64,000 bases of DNA from Leptodontidium sp. MPI-SDFR-AT-0119 (Eukaryota > Ascomycota > Leotiomycetes > Helotiales > Leptodontidiaceae): contig JAHLEZ010000020.1 of assembly GCA_020726505.1 (NCBI GenBank), positions 682,001 through 746,000 of the forward strand, given 5' to 3'. The notes below the pieces were generated by a model, which made no database searches, had not been told where the DNA came from, and was given only the letters and a program-made list of their open reading frames with translations. The number at the start of each line of letters is the position of its first letter. The first letter of the stretch is position 1. The position numbers and the translations under genes are program-made. This document shows positions 44,274-56,219 of the stretch, piece by piece.

Positions 44274-45985
44274 CTAAGCAAGCAGATACTCCTTTAAGTT
44301 AATTGACTTATTCATTCTCCTCCGGGCCGCCTGCATTTCCGCTTCATTTTCTTTGAGCAACCGGACTCTCTTCTCCTTTATCGTGTCAATTTCTTTCTCT
44401 GTCTCCTTAATTATCTTCTCAATCTTTGAAACCGATCCGCTTATCCATAGGATTTCGTTGGTAAGGTGTTTCCCAGGTGAAGTCTTCCGTTGTGGTCGTT
44501 GGCGGTTTAGTGTATTATCCATATTGTGGTTTCCTGCTGCTGCTCAATTGTGAGTTTGAGAATCTCATTAAAGTCTGCTGCAACTTACAGGAGTTTGAAG
44601 CTGACACCGGAGCTCTCTCGTCGTTAGTAGCCTTGGAGCGCTTTCGCTTCTTTGTGTCTGACTTAGCCGAAGCAGACTTCGGGCTAGCTTGGATCTTCCG
44701 GGTTGTGGTGGAAATCGGTTCAGAATCTGCAACTATATGTTAGGCCATTCATGAGTAGTGCTAAGGAGCACTCACTTGTACTTGAGGGTGATGGTGACCT
44801 GGATGCCTGCGTGCTCTTGGCTACGCTAGGTCGAAGACTTTGAGGATCGGTAGGGTAGCAGGGTAGCTCTGATCCGGTGGCCATATCTACCTCATCGTCG
44901 TCCGTCAAATCAATCACCGCTCGGTTCGGCTTGCGTGAATCGTGAGGGGCGGGAGAAGGGGGCGGGGTAGGCTTGGAATGCTCGTTGGCCGGAGTGCTAA
45001 TGGACTCATTGTTATGATCGCTAGCTGGCCGCTCTGATCTAACGACCATGTTCAGCGCCCGTTCCTCCATCAAACCAGTTGCTGAAGTTGGTTCTTCATT
45101 TCCTAGTAGTTTTTGTGAGTCCACCGTGTTGGCAGCCTTCTCTTCGTCTGCAATTGCGCTGAGTCCAGTGCCATCATGTTTGATTGGCCTCCCAGTCGAG
45201 GATGTGGTCTGATCTTCTTTCTCCGAGCTCGTTCCCCACTTCTCGAGTAACGTAGTTGCTCGGTCCTTAAAAGAATATTTGCCGTTTCTTGGGATCTCAT
45301 CTAGATTTGTGATCTTTTTGAGAAGTTTGGTAATCCTGGTAGCGCGCAGGATACTTTGCGGTGGGTCTCTAATCTGCTCTAATTTCTTCAGGTAAGCAGA
45401 CATGGTTTTCATCTCATCTGCTTCAGGCTGTCCAGTAGTTGGCAAAAACCCTTTCTGTAGCTTGTGCCGCAAAAATCGAAGTTGAGCCTTGCTTGTTGTT
45501 AGTATTTGTATGCTAAGTCTGAGTTTCCTGCCCAAATATACCTCTAGCTCTTACATTGACTTGACCTCCGGTTTTGGTTGATCGTCGCCTCCCTTGGTAT
45601 TTGTTTCTGATGCTTTCTGGATCGCCGATTCCGGAGTAGAGTGGATAGGATGAGGCGTGGAATCATCGGCATCAGCCATAGGAGGTAGAACGCCCGTTGT
45701 CGGCTGGGTGGCTCCAATGGGACGTGTCTGCGTTTCCTCTGCAGTGAATTGGGTTTCGGAACACGAGCTCTCAATTCTCTGTTGCAGAGTCTTTGCAGTC
45801 GAATCCGAGTCGCAAGTATCGAGACCAAGAAGGGCTGATAGGTCATCACCGTTCTGTGGTACGGCTTCTTGGAGATAATCCGAATCGTACGTCTGGAGAT
45901 CGTGGAGGGTTGGTGGATCCGTGTCTGATGGCCAGTCGATCTCTATGCTTGGCTGGCTGTCATGGGTCTGCGGTTCTGGATTCAT
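44274..45985 (-). CDS. Nuclear protein with TFIIS-N/LEDGF-like domain
   Basis: Four exons (45985-45555, 45491-44776, 44732-44589, 44536-44274) give 1554 bp, 517 residues. The second exon carries a helical domain (AQLRFLRHKLQKGFLPTTGQ, ILRATRITKLLKKITNLDEI, KDRATTLLEKWG) with the closing LLxKW typical of TFIIS N-terminal/LEDGF-type chromatin-interaction domains. Flanks are disordered with NLS-like KKRKRSK and an acidic DLTDDDEVD patch. The last exon is a coiled coil (SVSKIEKIIKETEKEIDTIK). A strong branch-point TACTAAC sits near 45498. The role would be chromatin or transcription related, by analogy only. Confidence 0.6.
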
Positions 45986-46906
45986 GTTGATCAAAGATGC
46001 TGGATCTAGGAGGGGGCCGAGGGTTCAAAGAGATGAAAACTGTAGGACAAATGTTTGTCCTCAGAGCTGGGAGGGAGACGACTTCTTATACTTCTCCCTT
46101 CAAGAGATCGACCCACTATCGGATCCCACTTTGCCATCATGCTCGGTGATTTACTGAGTCAGTAGCGGTTGTGATACATCTCGGGAGGAAATATTTGTCA
46201 ATGGCAAGGCAGACTTGCCGAAAATAGCTCCGGATCACCAGATTCCACGCACAAATCAAGACAAGTCTCCTCTCCTGTGGAACCAGCTGAGTGCCATCGG
46301 CATATGGCGTCGTCATGGCAGCTTGGAAGCAGCTTAATTGGAGCCAGTAACTATTCTTGCACAGATATGGAAAGGTTCAGCGGGTCTCCTTCCACACTCC
46401 TTGAACTGCCATTGACGAAAATATCCCTTTTCACCGACAGATGCTCCACTAATAATCCCTTAAGCGTCTTTTCGTCACCCCCAAGCGCCTTCAATACGAG
46501 AGATATTTTTGGATAACGCCTAGAACTGCGATGTGGAATGCCTTCTAACTTCATGATTAGTAGATACTATTCAAGAGAGGCACAGGCTCGACGACGCAAT
46601 GAAGACCAGCGCCCATCTACAGCTGGCATATCCATGATCCGCCCCAAAAGCTGACGAGCGATGACGACCGTCTCTGCCTCGTCTATTTCTAGCACACCTT
46701 TTACAGACATGCCAATGGAGAAGTCGGCCCACCTCCTCCAAGTAGACCGATCGCGGAGAGTTCTCTCCGGGCTCAGCGACTGCTTGAAGTAGAAAGGAGC
46801 ACTTCGCCCTCCTCTGACCTTCATCTCCTCCTACGTCTCAACTGTAGTCTGTAACATTCTCTCATACTTTCATCACCTCTTTCCACGTCAAGAACCTGCA
46901 TAAGAA
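45986..46906. other. Weakly coding region
   Basis: A minus-strand frame 46824-46567 starting with ATG (MKVRGGRSAPFYFKQSLSPE … EAETVVIARQLLGRIMDMPA) and another at 46554-46351 look protein-like but have no recognisable domain and could be exons of one gene. I do not call a gene. Confidence 0.3.
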
Positions 46907-47911
46907 ATGTCAGCCAGTCGACAATACGCAGCCTCATCCGGTGTATGTGATGCTCAGTACCTTACATCTTCCAACATCAATCCTGACTCACTAATTTCTT
47001 AACTATCTAATAGTGGCCACTTAGCCGGCCGCGATACAGCTAGAGAGGGCCAAGAAGGCCATGGAGATGCTCCATTCAACATCCTCTGTCACGCAGCAGC
47101 AGGGCTCCGCTATATGCAGAATGTGGCCTATGGGTGTGACGGTAGTTGCGTTCGTTCCGTGCCCATATACAACATGCTAATCGTAATGTAGGAGCGACCT
47201 TTCAGGAGGATGCAATGGGGAGTTGCTCCCTGAATGATGAAATTTCAGAAGTAGATTACAAGTCTACCAATCGTGAGGCCGGAACCTGTCAGCAGGCTGG
47301 CTCGCATGGTATTACCAAACTTTCTGAAAGCTTCGAAGAGACACAAAACTCTGCTTAGAGTAGGACCAGTGTCGAGATGCTGGTCAGAGATGCGAAAATG
47401 TCACCCGGGACGCCCCCATTACTCCTATCGGGAGCCCAGCTATAGGCCGTGGCAACCCGTGGCGCCGAAGCGCCTCAAGTCGGAACCGGAAATGCCCTCG
47501 GGAAACTCGGCAGTGTCGGTCTTAATAAGCGTCGACGGGAACAGACATCGAATCTCTCAGCTGTAGACACCAATGAAAGTAAGCCTCGCTCTCCATTATG
47601 TTAGTTTATACTCACATTTTCAAGGCTCTGATGACGGTGCCCGGGGTTCAAAGAGATCTAAAGTGGACTGCGACTGTGAGGATGATCATTTATGGTGGAT
47701 GACCATCAAGATTGGCGACATGAATGAAGCTCTTCATCGAATCGATGCTGCGATAGGTCTGGTTGTGGGGTTGGCATACGGGTCAAATGACCTAGACAGT
47801 GTTACAATTAATAATCTCGTTGATCTCCTCAAAAATTCACGGGCAATTTTGGACAGTGCGAAAGACGATATGAGAGCAGAAGGTGGAATAGATAGAGAGG
47901 CCACAGAATAG
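46907..47911 (+). pseudogene. Hypothetical multi-exon gene with two premature TAG stops
   Basis: MSASRQYAASS (46907), then after an intron AGRDTAREGQEGHGDAPFNI, a second intron (GTAGTT to AATGTAG, about 47140-47190), then GATFQEDAMGSCSLNDEISE. The same frame passes TAG at 47356-47358 (NSA-stop-SRTSV) and TAG at 47443-47445 (AQL-stop-AVATRG). It continues to NKRRREQTSNLSAVDTNE and, after a last intron, to GSDDGARGSKRSKVDCDCED through DATIGL-like helices to 47911. Both stops are one C-to-T step from CAG. Basic clusters suggest a nuclear product. The family is unknown. Confidence 0.5.
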
Positions 47912-47936
47912 CTGGATCTAAATATCGACATTGCCA

Positions 47937-48461
47937 TCAATCCCTCTTGTCCACTGCAGGTTGTTCTCCGCTGGCCATTACATCCGAGCTGCCTGACCTT
48001 TCAAAGGAAGATGTAGAAAGCATCCGAATAACAGCTTCTAAAGTCGCCACTATCACTTTTACCTTCTGAAGCTCCTGCGAGAGGGCAAGATGCGAACTCG
48101 ACACAAGATCAAAGTGGTGCCTCATCACGCTACAGTCCTGCACTGCTCGCCCCAACCCTTCCATATACTTATAATTTTGTTGCTGAAGCCGCCGGTTCTT
48201 GCGAATCTCTCGTGCGAGCTTAGTACGTGCAACCGACAATTCTCGCTCGGCGTTGTTGGCACGATTTTGCACGTCGTACGCGTCGGCAACATTCACTTTT
48301 TGCGTTGCAGGCGTGAGAGGCAATTGTTCAAGGTTGTCGATGGAGACAGACTCTTCCTACTACTTGTTAAAAATGTGCTTTTGCGGGCTAGGGTGCCTTA
48401 CCGAAGTCATCTGGATAGTTTGCGACATTATATTTTCGTAGATCCTGGACTGAGATATCAT
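47937..48461 (-). CDS. Coiled-coil protein, 159 aa
   Basis: Two exons (48461-48402 and 48356-47937; intron 45 bp, GTAAGG...TAG) join in phase to 159 residues: MISQSRIYENIMSQTIQMTS, then EESVSIDNLEQLPLTPATQK. A heptad-rich segment NNAERELSVARTKLAREIRK and a second helix SSHLALSQELQKVKVIVATL predict a dimeric coiled coil. No damage seen. It ends 26 bp from the end of the plus-strand pseudogene at 47911, so the two are convergent. Function unknown. Confidence 0.55.
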
Positions 48462-48860
48462 AGACTTTTTAGAAGGTATATGATTTATTGTGCGACGTCG
48501 ATCAAGCGGTTGAAGTAAAGTTCTGGGTCTCCTAAAGCAGTTAGACGATGGACCATAAGTGGTGCCCATCAACTTGCTGCTGCATCAATAGTGACCACCT
48601 CCAGGGATGAAACACCCACGTTAGATGGTATGAACTACCGTCTAATAATTGAGGGGTAGGTTGGCTGGCTGCAGAGAGTACTTGAAGGCTGTGAACGCAG
48701 TCGAGTCGAAATCTCACATCTACAAGCCCCAAAATTCAAAATTCACCTGGAGAGGAAAACTCAACAAGAGGTAAGAACCTAATAACTTTGACAGTCATCG
48801 AATCTAACAAATAAAGCAATGTGTATCATCGTCTATCTCAACGAAGACTAGTTTAAGGCG

Positions 48861-49145
48861 ATGCAAGAAAGGATTAACGGGTCAAGACTTCGACGTGCAT
48901 GCCGCCGACTAGTTTCGAAGTTTTCCTCCGCCCGAGAAACATCTCCTCCCCCGTATACAGAAGGAGCCTCCGTCCAACAGGCTCCTCGAAAATCAACCTT
49001 TAAGAGACCCGACTCTCTTACACTTCCTATGTACGCAAGCTACCGCAAGTATGTGGGCGCTCAAGTTATGGAGGGAGCAGTTGGTCCAGAGAATCATCGG
49101 GGGCAGGTCTTTGATGGAGGATCGCAAACGCTCTTCAGCGGGTGA
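48861..49145 (+). CDS. Hypothetical small basic protein
   Basis: A 94-codon ATG frame (MQERINGSRLRRACRRLVSK, SPPPYTEGAS with a PPxY motif, KRPDSLTLPMYASYRKYVG). Composition is plausible for a short basic protein but there is no recognisable family, and it may be an exon. Confidence 0.35.
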   Translation: MQERINGSRLRRACRRLVSKFSSARETSPPPYTEGASVQQAPRKSTFKRPDSLTLPMYASYRKYVGAQVMEGAVGPENHRGQVFDGGSQTLFSG

Positions 49146-49380
49146 ATACCCGGGTACACGATATCAAGTTGCGCTCTGATTAAGAGGGTGTATCTGAGGT
49201 CATTCTTTGATTAAATGGCAGAAATTACAATTACAATCATCTCTAAACAACTCTATTGTGAATAAATTTCTGGTGTGCTTTGATTGAGATCACGTAATAC
49301 TTGCACTCGCCACCAAGTTCTTAGGCCAGCGTTATGATTGGAGGGTTGGCAGTTATGGGGCATCCCGGTGTTGATGACCC

Positions 49381-49495
49381 CTTTACCACCTCGCTTAATT
49401 TATGTGCCACCTCGCTTCATTCAAGTGCCCGCGTTTGGCAACACCACCTCGCCTAATTTGACTACCCCTTGCCCCACCTGACCCACACATCCACC
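49381..49495 (+). repeat. Degenerate tandem repeat ACCACCTCGCTTAATTT
   Basis: Imperfect units such as ACCACCTCGCTTAATTTATG, GCCACCTCGCTTCATTCAAG and ACCACCTCGCCTAATTTGAC. It lies about 130 bp upstream of the patatin-like gene start. Closely related words occur at 58415-58545 and more distantly at 24341-24443. Confidence 0.6.
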
Positions 49496-49623
49496 TCACT
49501 TGATTGCTGGATAGATCACTATCACGATCGATCACCTACGACCCTCATAATTCGGCTGTCTTGTTCCACCACACGCATTGCCCACACGCGTCCAGCAGGT
49601 ATACATCTTGATAATCCTCCAAA

Positions 49624-52600
49624 ATGATTAAAGTTGCCGATGGAAATCAGATTTGCATACAAACTGTTATTGGAGGCGATCCCCTTTCAATCAAGTGTCA
49701 GTAACATGGCGTTGTGTGCTCACTAATACTGGCTCCGCGTGTATTAGGGTGAGAACGGTGTCGGAATGCAACATACGAATCGACTTCACCATATTTCGAC
49801 CTTGTTTCCGGACCCCGTAAACCAACGTCCATCGATACTGTTCTTTCTTGGAAAGCAGCTCAAAACACGAGTATTGAGAGATCTATATCCCGGCAACACC
49901 ATATTAAACTGTCGAAAGTACGGCATCGCAAACATTTGTCTCTATCCGGCCACACAAAACGATGAACATCCAATTCTCATCGCGGATAGCTGCCCTGATT
50001 ATACACAAGCCAAGTTGAGAGGCAAAGACACCTGCTATGAGACGATCAATCACCCGGTGGGCTGGCTAGACGAGGGTGACCAACAAAAGCAGCAGCACTT
50101 GGCTAGCCATGCCCTGGCCAGACTATTCTCGTTATTCATCGATGTGTTGTGCATATTTGCCCAGGATTGCGGCGGCCTTGACGGAGTGGTAGACATGTTA
50201 GCAGGGTAGACAGCAATCGGCTCGGCGTCGAGCCTTCCTGATGCTATCCGTCCTCGATTGGTCGTCGTCACGAGTATACCTGGCGATATTTTCGCATCTG
50301 AAGCCCTTCAATTTCGTCTAAGGGTTTTATCCGATCGTAAGTTCTCAGAGTCATTCTCTTCGTTGAATGTAGTCAACGTGTTGGGCCTAGGTCGAACCCC
50401 CTCGCGCGAGCATTTCAAAGGGCTGGCAGAGGCCCTGCAGCACGAAACGCATCTGATTCGTGCTGAGAAAATCAACTCCCACACGCTTTTCTCCATGATT
50501 CATATCACCCAGTTCTTCGATGCAGTACTGCGCCAGTTCGCGACATCGCCACAGACCTTTGATTTTATTCTATGCTCAAGAGAATTATGCCCTGTTTCCC
50601 ACAGCTTCCAGCATCACCTAAGCATCTTCATAGGCTTATGTTCTGAGCACAATATTCCTGCAAGTATGATTTGGGACTTCATTGCCTCAGTGGTCATTTT
50701 TGACAGCTTCTCTCCGGACATACACAGTAAGTGTTGATGTTAAACATCCACAGGTGGAATCTAACTAATTGGAAAAAGTGTTCAACCCATCAGACGTCTT
50801 CCGAAACTTATACCGTCAATCTTGCGTCCTGGGTATACATGACTTCGCAAATTCCCAGCAGTTAGATGTCGACTTGATCACTGCCGACATCGAGGCCCAT
50901 ATAATCTCTATGTTCTCACACATGAAGTACGGTGGACAGTCAGCAGCTGCACTTCGCCAGAGAAGCTTGGGGCGAAACTTCTAACATTGGTCATTATTAT
51001 CGCATACCTCGATCTGCCTCACCTGTCTCTAGAGGAATTTGGAACACTATCTAGAGTGTGGACATGCTATTTGCGACGATTGTCTTGTCGCCTTTGGTGA
51101 GCTAACGAAGGGGGCGGAAGTACCGGTACGACCTCGCCACCTGTCCTTTCTGCTAGAGGGGGATTCATTTTTAGGCCAGACTCTTGCCGCCCACCTGTCG
51201 AGTAAGATTCCTTGGCATTGATGGGGGCGGTTCTAGAGGTATTATCTCCTTGGCATTCATGGAAGAGCTGGAAAAGACGCTGGACCTGCTATACCCTCTG
51301 TAGGAGCACTTTGATTATGGCATCGGGACGAGTTCAGGTAAGGCCGGCTTCGTGAGCTAGTTCTAGGCTAACAGCCAATAGGTGGTGTTGCAACCATTGG
51401 GTTCTTTGCTAAGTACTGGACGCCAAAGCAATGCCTCGCTTTCTTTCTTAAGTTTGCGAAGATTATCTTCCCACTAAAGCGCGGTTGCAGGTATTTAATC
51501 TGTGCTATACTCAGACGTATCTTTGCTTCCTATCTCGCAAATGGCGGGTACGACGCAGTCGTTTTAGAAAAGGCTCTAAAGGAAACATTTGGATTAGGCC
51601 GGGTGTTTGATTCGGCAAAATCAAGGCCATCCGGAATGAAATTTGTAGTTACGGCGACGACGATATCGGATGCCACATTATGCCTGATCTCAAATTATAA
51701 TGGTAACGGCCCTCCTGGCAGAGATTCAAGTAAGTTGACACCTCTCACATTCTACCAAGACTAACACCCCAGGATATAAACATCTTCGTGCCAAGAAGAC
51801 GACGGATGAGATGCTACTCTGGGAAGCGTAAGTCTCCTTGGTTGTTTGTTTCGTGCTAGCTAACGATGGACAGCGCGAGGTGTACAACAGCTGCCCCAAC
51901 GTAAGAGTTATATTTAGCAATTAGAGACTGGTGCTGACTGAGCTAGTTACTTTACGCCAAAGTATCTCGAGTCATTTGGTACGTTCCAAGACGGCGGGTT
52001 GAAATATAATAACCCTGTCCGACCCGGCCTGCGTGAAGTTCGCCGGATTTGGGGTGATGTAGGTTGCGATCTGGTACTTTCAATTGGGACGGGATATCAG
52101 CAGAAGCTCTTATCGCCAGTGGCTTCCAACGTCCGGAACCTGCTACAGGATAGCGCCCTGGCTCGCGTCTATCGAGCTTCTATGCAGTCGTTATCACTTA
52201 ACGGCCAACTTAGCTGGGAAGATCATTGGCATGGCCTTGATGAGGAAGAAAAGAAACGGCACTTCCGGCTTAATTTGCCCCTTATAGGTCAGGAACCTCG
52301 GATTGACGATGTCGACAAGATGTAATATCTCCGTGATCAGATCTACCATCACTTAGGCGATATGGAGGGTATCGCTAGGGCTTTCAAAGCAGCGTCCTTC
52401 TTCTTTGAGCTCAACGGGCCTCTAGTATTCGAGGGTGGGCAGTACACATGCCACGGTTCGATTTTGTCCCGGAGTCCAGACAGTCGTGCCCTTGTGCAGA
52501 GTCTCAGAACGAGCTACCCCTTTGCACAGTTCCTACATCAGGAATCTTCGCTTGGGTTCCTAGCCCCGAACGATATCTGCGAGTTGTGTGGACGATTCCT

Positions 52601-52867
52601 GAAGCTGATTAAGTTCCACATACGCCATCCCTCGGATCGAGTCAACCTCTAGTTTTCATTTAGCAGATTGTTCCGTCGGAGCATCAGTGGGTTTCCGCAG
52701 CCAATGGAATAGTTCGTCAAACGGCAGAAACTGAATGCGAAGTTTGGACTGCCTGACCATAAAAGTAGAAACGAGCGAGCTCAAAATCCGGCCTGCAGTT
52801 GTGAGCTCATGCGTTACCTTGACAGACCTGTCAAGCTCTCAGAGAGCAAACGGGCCTTAGGCGTCTA
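49624..52867 (+). pseudogene. Patatin-like phospholipase (PLP family), nonsense-mutated
   Basis: The N-terminus MIKVADGNQICIQTVIGGDP and the long fungal-specific region (FPDPVNQRPSILFFLGKQLK, LFIDVLCIFAQDCGGLDGVV, RPRLVVVTS, LECGHAICDDCLVAFGE) precede the patatin domain. The oxyanion loop is IDGGGSRGIISLAF (about 51215), the nucleophile GTSSG is split by an intron at about 51336, and the catalytic Asp is in DGGLKYNNP. In-frame stops: TAG 50207-50209 (AG-stop-TAIGS, Trp expected), TAG 51301-51303 (PL-stop-EHFDY), TAA 52323-52325 (DKM-stop-YLRD) and TAG 52710-52712 (PME-stop-FVK). It would hydrolyse lipid acyl groups. PLPs are recurrent Starship cargo and, in other fungi, relate to programmed cell death pathways. 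Confidence 0.83.
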
Positions 52868-53150
52868 AACAAGAACACAGAATAAGAGGCGGCGCTTAAG
52901 ATGAAGGGAAGGCGATGTAGCAAGTCTCATTTTTGAAAGCTAAACCCAAATAAATCAGTTGTTTATTACTTGACTCTATTACATGATGCATTTTTTGCTT
53001 TATCCCATCCCGTGAGGCATTCGTAAACATGCTCTCCGTCTGCCCTGCTGCCCCGGCAAGCCCTAGAACTCGCCACACAAAACGACAACAAACACAGATA
53101 CCGGGCTTGTCTAGCCATCAAACACTCCAACCTTGCACGACCCAACTGCC

Positions 53151-54068
53151 TTATTTTCTGGTTTGGAAAGATATCAATCCTGGCATCTCATCCTGAACAT
53201 GGCGCAATCTCTGTACGATATGGGAAAAGCTAGGTTCCTCATCCGAATCCACAAATGGTTTTTTGAGGGCTGGGAAGACTCTGCGCAGGCAGCGTTCGAG
53301 CACTGCGAAAGCATCCAAGTCTTGTGCCGGAAACAAACCGACAAACATTAGAACTTCCTTCAGGTCATGAATTTGTTTAAAATGGAGCCGTGTAGTACCG
53401 AAGCAATGCTCCTTTGGCAACCTTTTGTGCGAGGCGAGGAAAACCGTACTAGAAGGCGCAAAGCGTGACCCGTAAGCTTCCAGGAGCCTCGCTATCGCCA
53501 AGAATATATGGCCTTCCCCATTCTGGATCTGTCGCTCCACAGCTTCATGAGTTTCAAGACCGAGTCTCGTAACCATTCTGAAAGCTACTGCTAGACTGAG
53601 CCTAAGACTTTCCAGAACCTCATCCAAAATTCCCGCGTCCGCCTTCATTCGTTCAAATTTGCTCCGAAATAGAGCTATTGCCATTTGAGTAAGATGGTAC
53701 GGTGGCGCTACAACATCATGGACGATGGCGGCAGGCAGTGAGGCAAGCCCTACCGTCCGTAGTCGCTGATGGCAGCTGGACGCATACTTGGCCGCCTCTA
53801 TTACCGATGGTACTTGCGTGAGCTTTCTTCGATGTCGTCTCGCCGTGTCCGTGAGATGATAGACCTTCTTGCAGGAGTTGAGGTAGCAGTAGGGAATTCT
53901 ACCAGCGATCCATGCGTCTATCTCATCTGACATGCCGATCAAAGTTCCGTAGCAATACGCGGGAGGGTTGATGTCCTCAAGCGAAGAGTCATATGCCGGA
54001 GGAGATCCATCCGCAGGAAAGAATTCGTAGTCGTGTTGGCAGCGCTCCGTAGATGAAGTCTGATTCAT
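53151..54068 (-). CDS. Hypothetical protein, 305 aa
   Basis: An uninterrupted frame from ATG 54068 (MNQTSSTERCQHDYEFFPAD) to 53151; the frame is also open to an ATG at 54182, giving 343 residues. The N-terminus has two PPAY motifs, and the rest is helical and rich in Leu/Ala (AKYASSCHQRLRTVGLASLP, LESLRLSLAVAFRMVTRLGL). No family recognised. It is one of the few undamaged single-exon genes in this stretch. Confidence 0.6.
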   Translation of the reverse strand: MNQTSSTERCQHDYEFFPADGSPPAYDSSLEDINPPAYCYGTLIGMSDEIDAWIAGRIPYCYLNSCKKVYHLTDTARRHRRKLTQVPSVIEAAKYASSCHQRLRTVGLASLPAAIVHDVVAPPYHLTQMAIALFRSKFERMKADAGILDEVLESLRLSLAVAFRMVTRLGLETHEAVERQIQNGEGHIFLAIARLLEAYGSRFAPSSTVFLASHKRLPKEHCFGTTRLHFKQIHDLKEVLMFVGLFPAQDLDAFAVLERCLRRVFPALKKPFVDSDEEPSFSHIVQRLRHVQDEMPGLISFQTRK

Positions 54069-54182
54069 GATGGAGGATGGAAGAGTGCAGTATGGAGAAG
54101 AAATGTGAAGTGATGAGGAGAAGATAGTTGACAGAGGGAGGGAAGCTCGTCCCTTTATATCTTTGGAGCTCATGGGAGCCAC

Positions 54183-55740
54183 GGCTTTAGACTGCCTACG
54201 TGTCCGAAATTATTAATCCAGCCCACCATTTAAACCATGTTCGAGGCAGCATGGTGGGTGTCTCGACCAGCTCCTCAGGGGTTTAACGCTGCACCTTCAG
54301 CAAGATGCTTTGCAGTGGAGCTGGTATCTTCAGGAACTTCCTTCCTTCCGACCGGTTTACTGTTTTGGATATGCCAGCCCGTCTCTATTGTGGAGAATAG
54401 CTGAAAACTGAGGAGCTTCCTTTGCAGATACGAGAAGCGAAAGTCACCTTGGGATTTCCTAAGTCACAAACAGCAAGTGGGTGCTGATCGATCTCGGTGT
54501 CTCTAAGCCACCTCGGCAGAACGTGATCTCTCCTTCGGTATAAGCTACCAGTCATGGTATAGGTAGGTATGGCAATGGGATAGCTGCGAAACGAAGGGGC
54601 CGCGGAAGCGGAGTACCAGTAGGATAAACAGCCACCAAAAATAGCAAGGCAGACTTGCTAGCAGAGACCATGAGGGATCCATATGGATAACTGGGGGTGG
54701 TGCAGGGTTTTCCTCCCATCCGTCAGTCACCCTCTTTTACATGTCATATCATTATCCTGCAATATGAGCTGCGAACTTCAAGCTAAAACAATGCGTGCTG
54801 CAAATGAGAACTTCCCGTCTGTGAGTTCAGGTGCCAAGGAATCGGGCAATATACCGAATATACGAAAGACTATACGGAACACTATGCGCAACGTACTAAG
54901 GCTGTTTGAGAGGAGCCCAAAAGTAGATGAGTCAGTTCTTCATCAGTTACCCATGTTACATCTGATCACATGTGCAGAACGGAAGGCAACAAACGCGAAG
55001 TTCTTCGACCAGCACGGAGAAAGCTCTGAGCCAGTATGTTATAGGTGTATCCGATGCGATACTGGAACCTTCTAAGCCGACGCATATTTCTAGATACCCA
55101 TAACAGCGCCTTGAGTCGAAGAGATATTCGATTCAACGAATTACGACATGTGGCTACATGTACTGTTTCCTTCCGAGCATGAGCTGACTCCTTTAGATTT
55201 AGATGTGAGGTTTCGGAAGCGGGGTGGAAGAGGCTGCGACTGCCCAATTGAGATTTCGGGCACGGCCATGAGATATTTTCAGCTAGCAACTCGAAGTTCT
55301 ATTCGTATATGCCCCCTCACTTATTTACTAGACGTTTAACGAAAATAGCCAACTGCTAAGAGCGTCAGCAGTGACGGCAGTTCGGTAATGGTTGGGCTTC
55401 AGGGGAAGCAGTTGTGTTTGGGCCAAAACGAGATGCGGCCGCGCGGCGGAGGTTGAGCGCAAAATTGAGTCAAGTGAGCTGGGCCGGGGCAATGAGAGGG
55501 CCCGAGAGAGATAAGAGGGGTATATTGTTCACAAAACTCGAGTTCTCGGGAAGTCTAGAGCTCTCTTAAATTTATCACATAACCTTCAACTCTCTTGCCC
55601 GCGCCACCTTCATACATCAATGTGTGAAAGTGCTACAAGCCGGTTCACTAAGCCAAGTCGCCCTAAGACACGTGAGCTAGTTGCAAGATGCACGAGTAGT
55701 CTTAGGTGGTATAAGACCATCTAGATACTGAGGGCCAGAC
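54183..55740. other. Intergenic with unsupported frames
   Basis: A 130-codon plus frame (54683-55075, TIRNTMRNVLRLFERSPKVD) is the best open frame but lacks any similarity I know. No repeats until 55741. Confidence 0.3.
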
Positions 55741-56042
55741 CACTTGCACCAACAACTTGTTTGCACCAATCACTTACTAGTACCACTCAGTTTATAGTAC
55801 CAACAACTTGTTTGTACTAGAAATTCAATGGCACCAGTATTTTGATGGTACTAATGACCTATTTATGCCAGCTATCCGTTTGCACCAACTATTTCTTAGT
55901 ACAAAAGTTACTTTGGCACCACCAAATTATTTGTACTAATAGTTTCATGGCACCAACTGGACTTTAGTGCCAACATGAGTTTTGTGCCAGCCATTTCCTC
56001 GTACCAATGATTTTCCAGTACCAACCTTTTTTTGTTACCAGT
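55741..56042 (+). repeat. Degenerate minisatellite, unit about 18-20 bp
   Basis: About 15 imperfect copies of a unit like AGTACCAACAACTTGTTTG or GGCACCAACTATTTCTTAGT run through this segment. The array ends about 180 bp before the ATG at 56220. Confidence 0.7.
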
Positions 56043-56219
56043 GACTTGACGAGGATGACGTGTAGCTACACATTAACACAGCCCCCTTGATCCGTAGGCA
56101 TATCGACTATAAATATAACGTCCTCACACCTTGGAGATTGACTCCCCTTTACATCTCTGCGCCTTATTTGTTTCAACGTTTCCCACACATCAACCATCAT
56201 CCAGATCAGTAAAGACAAG

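Noticed and set aside
54683..55075. Plus-strand frame of 130 codons
   Set aside because: ATG start and fair composition but no similarity, neighbours or splice sites to support a gene.
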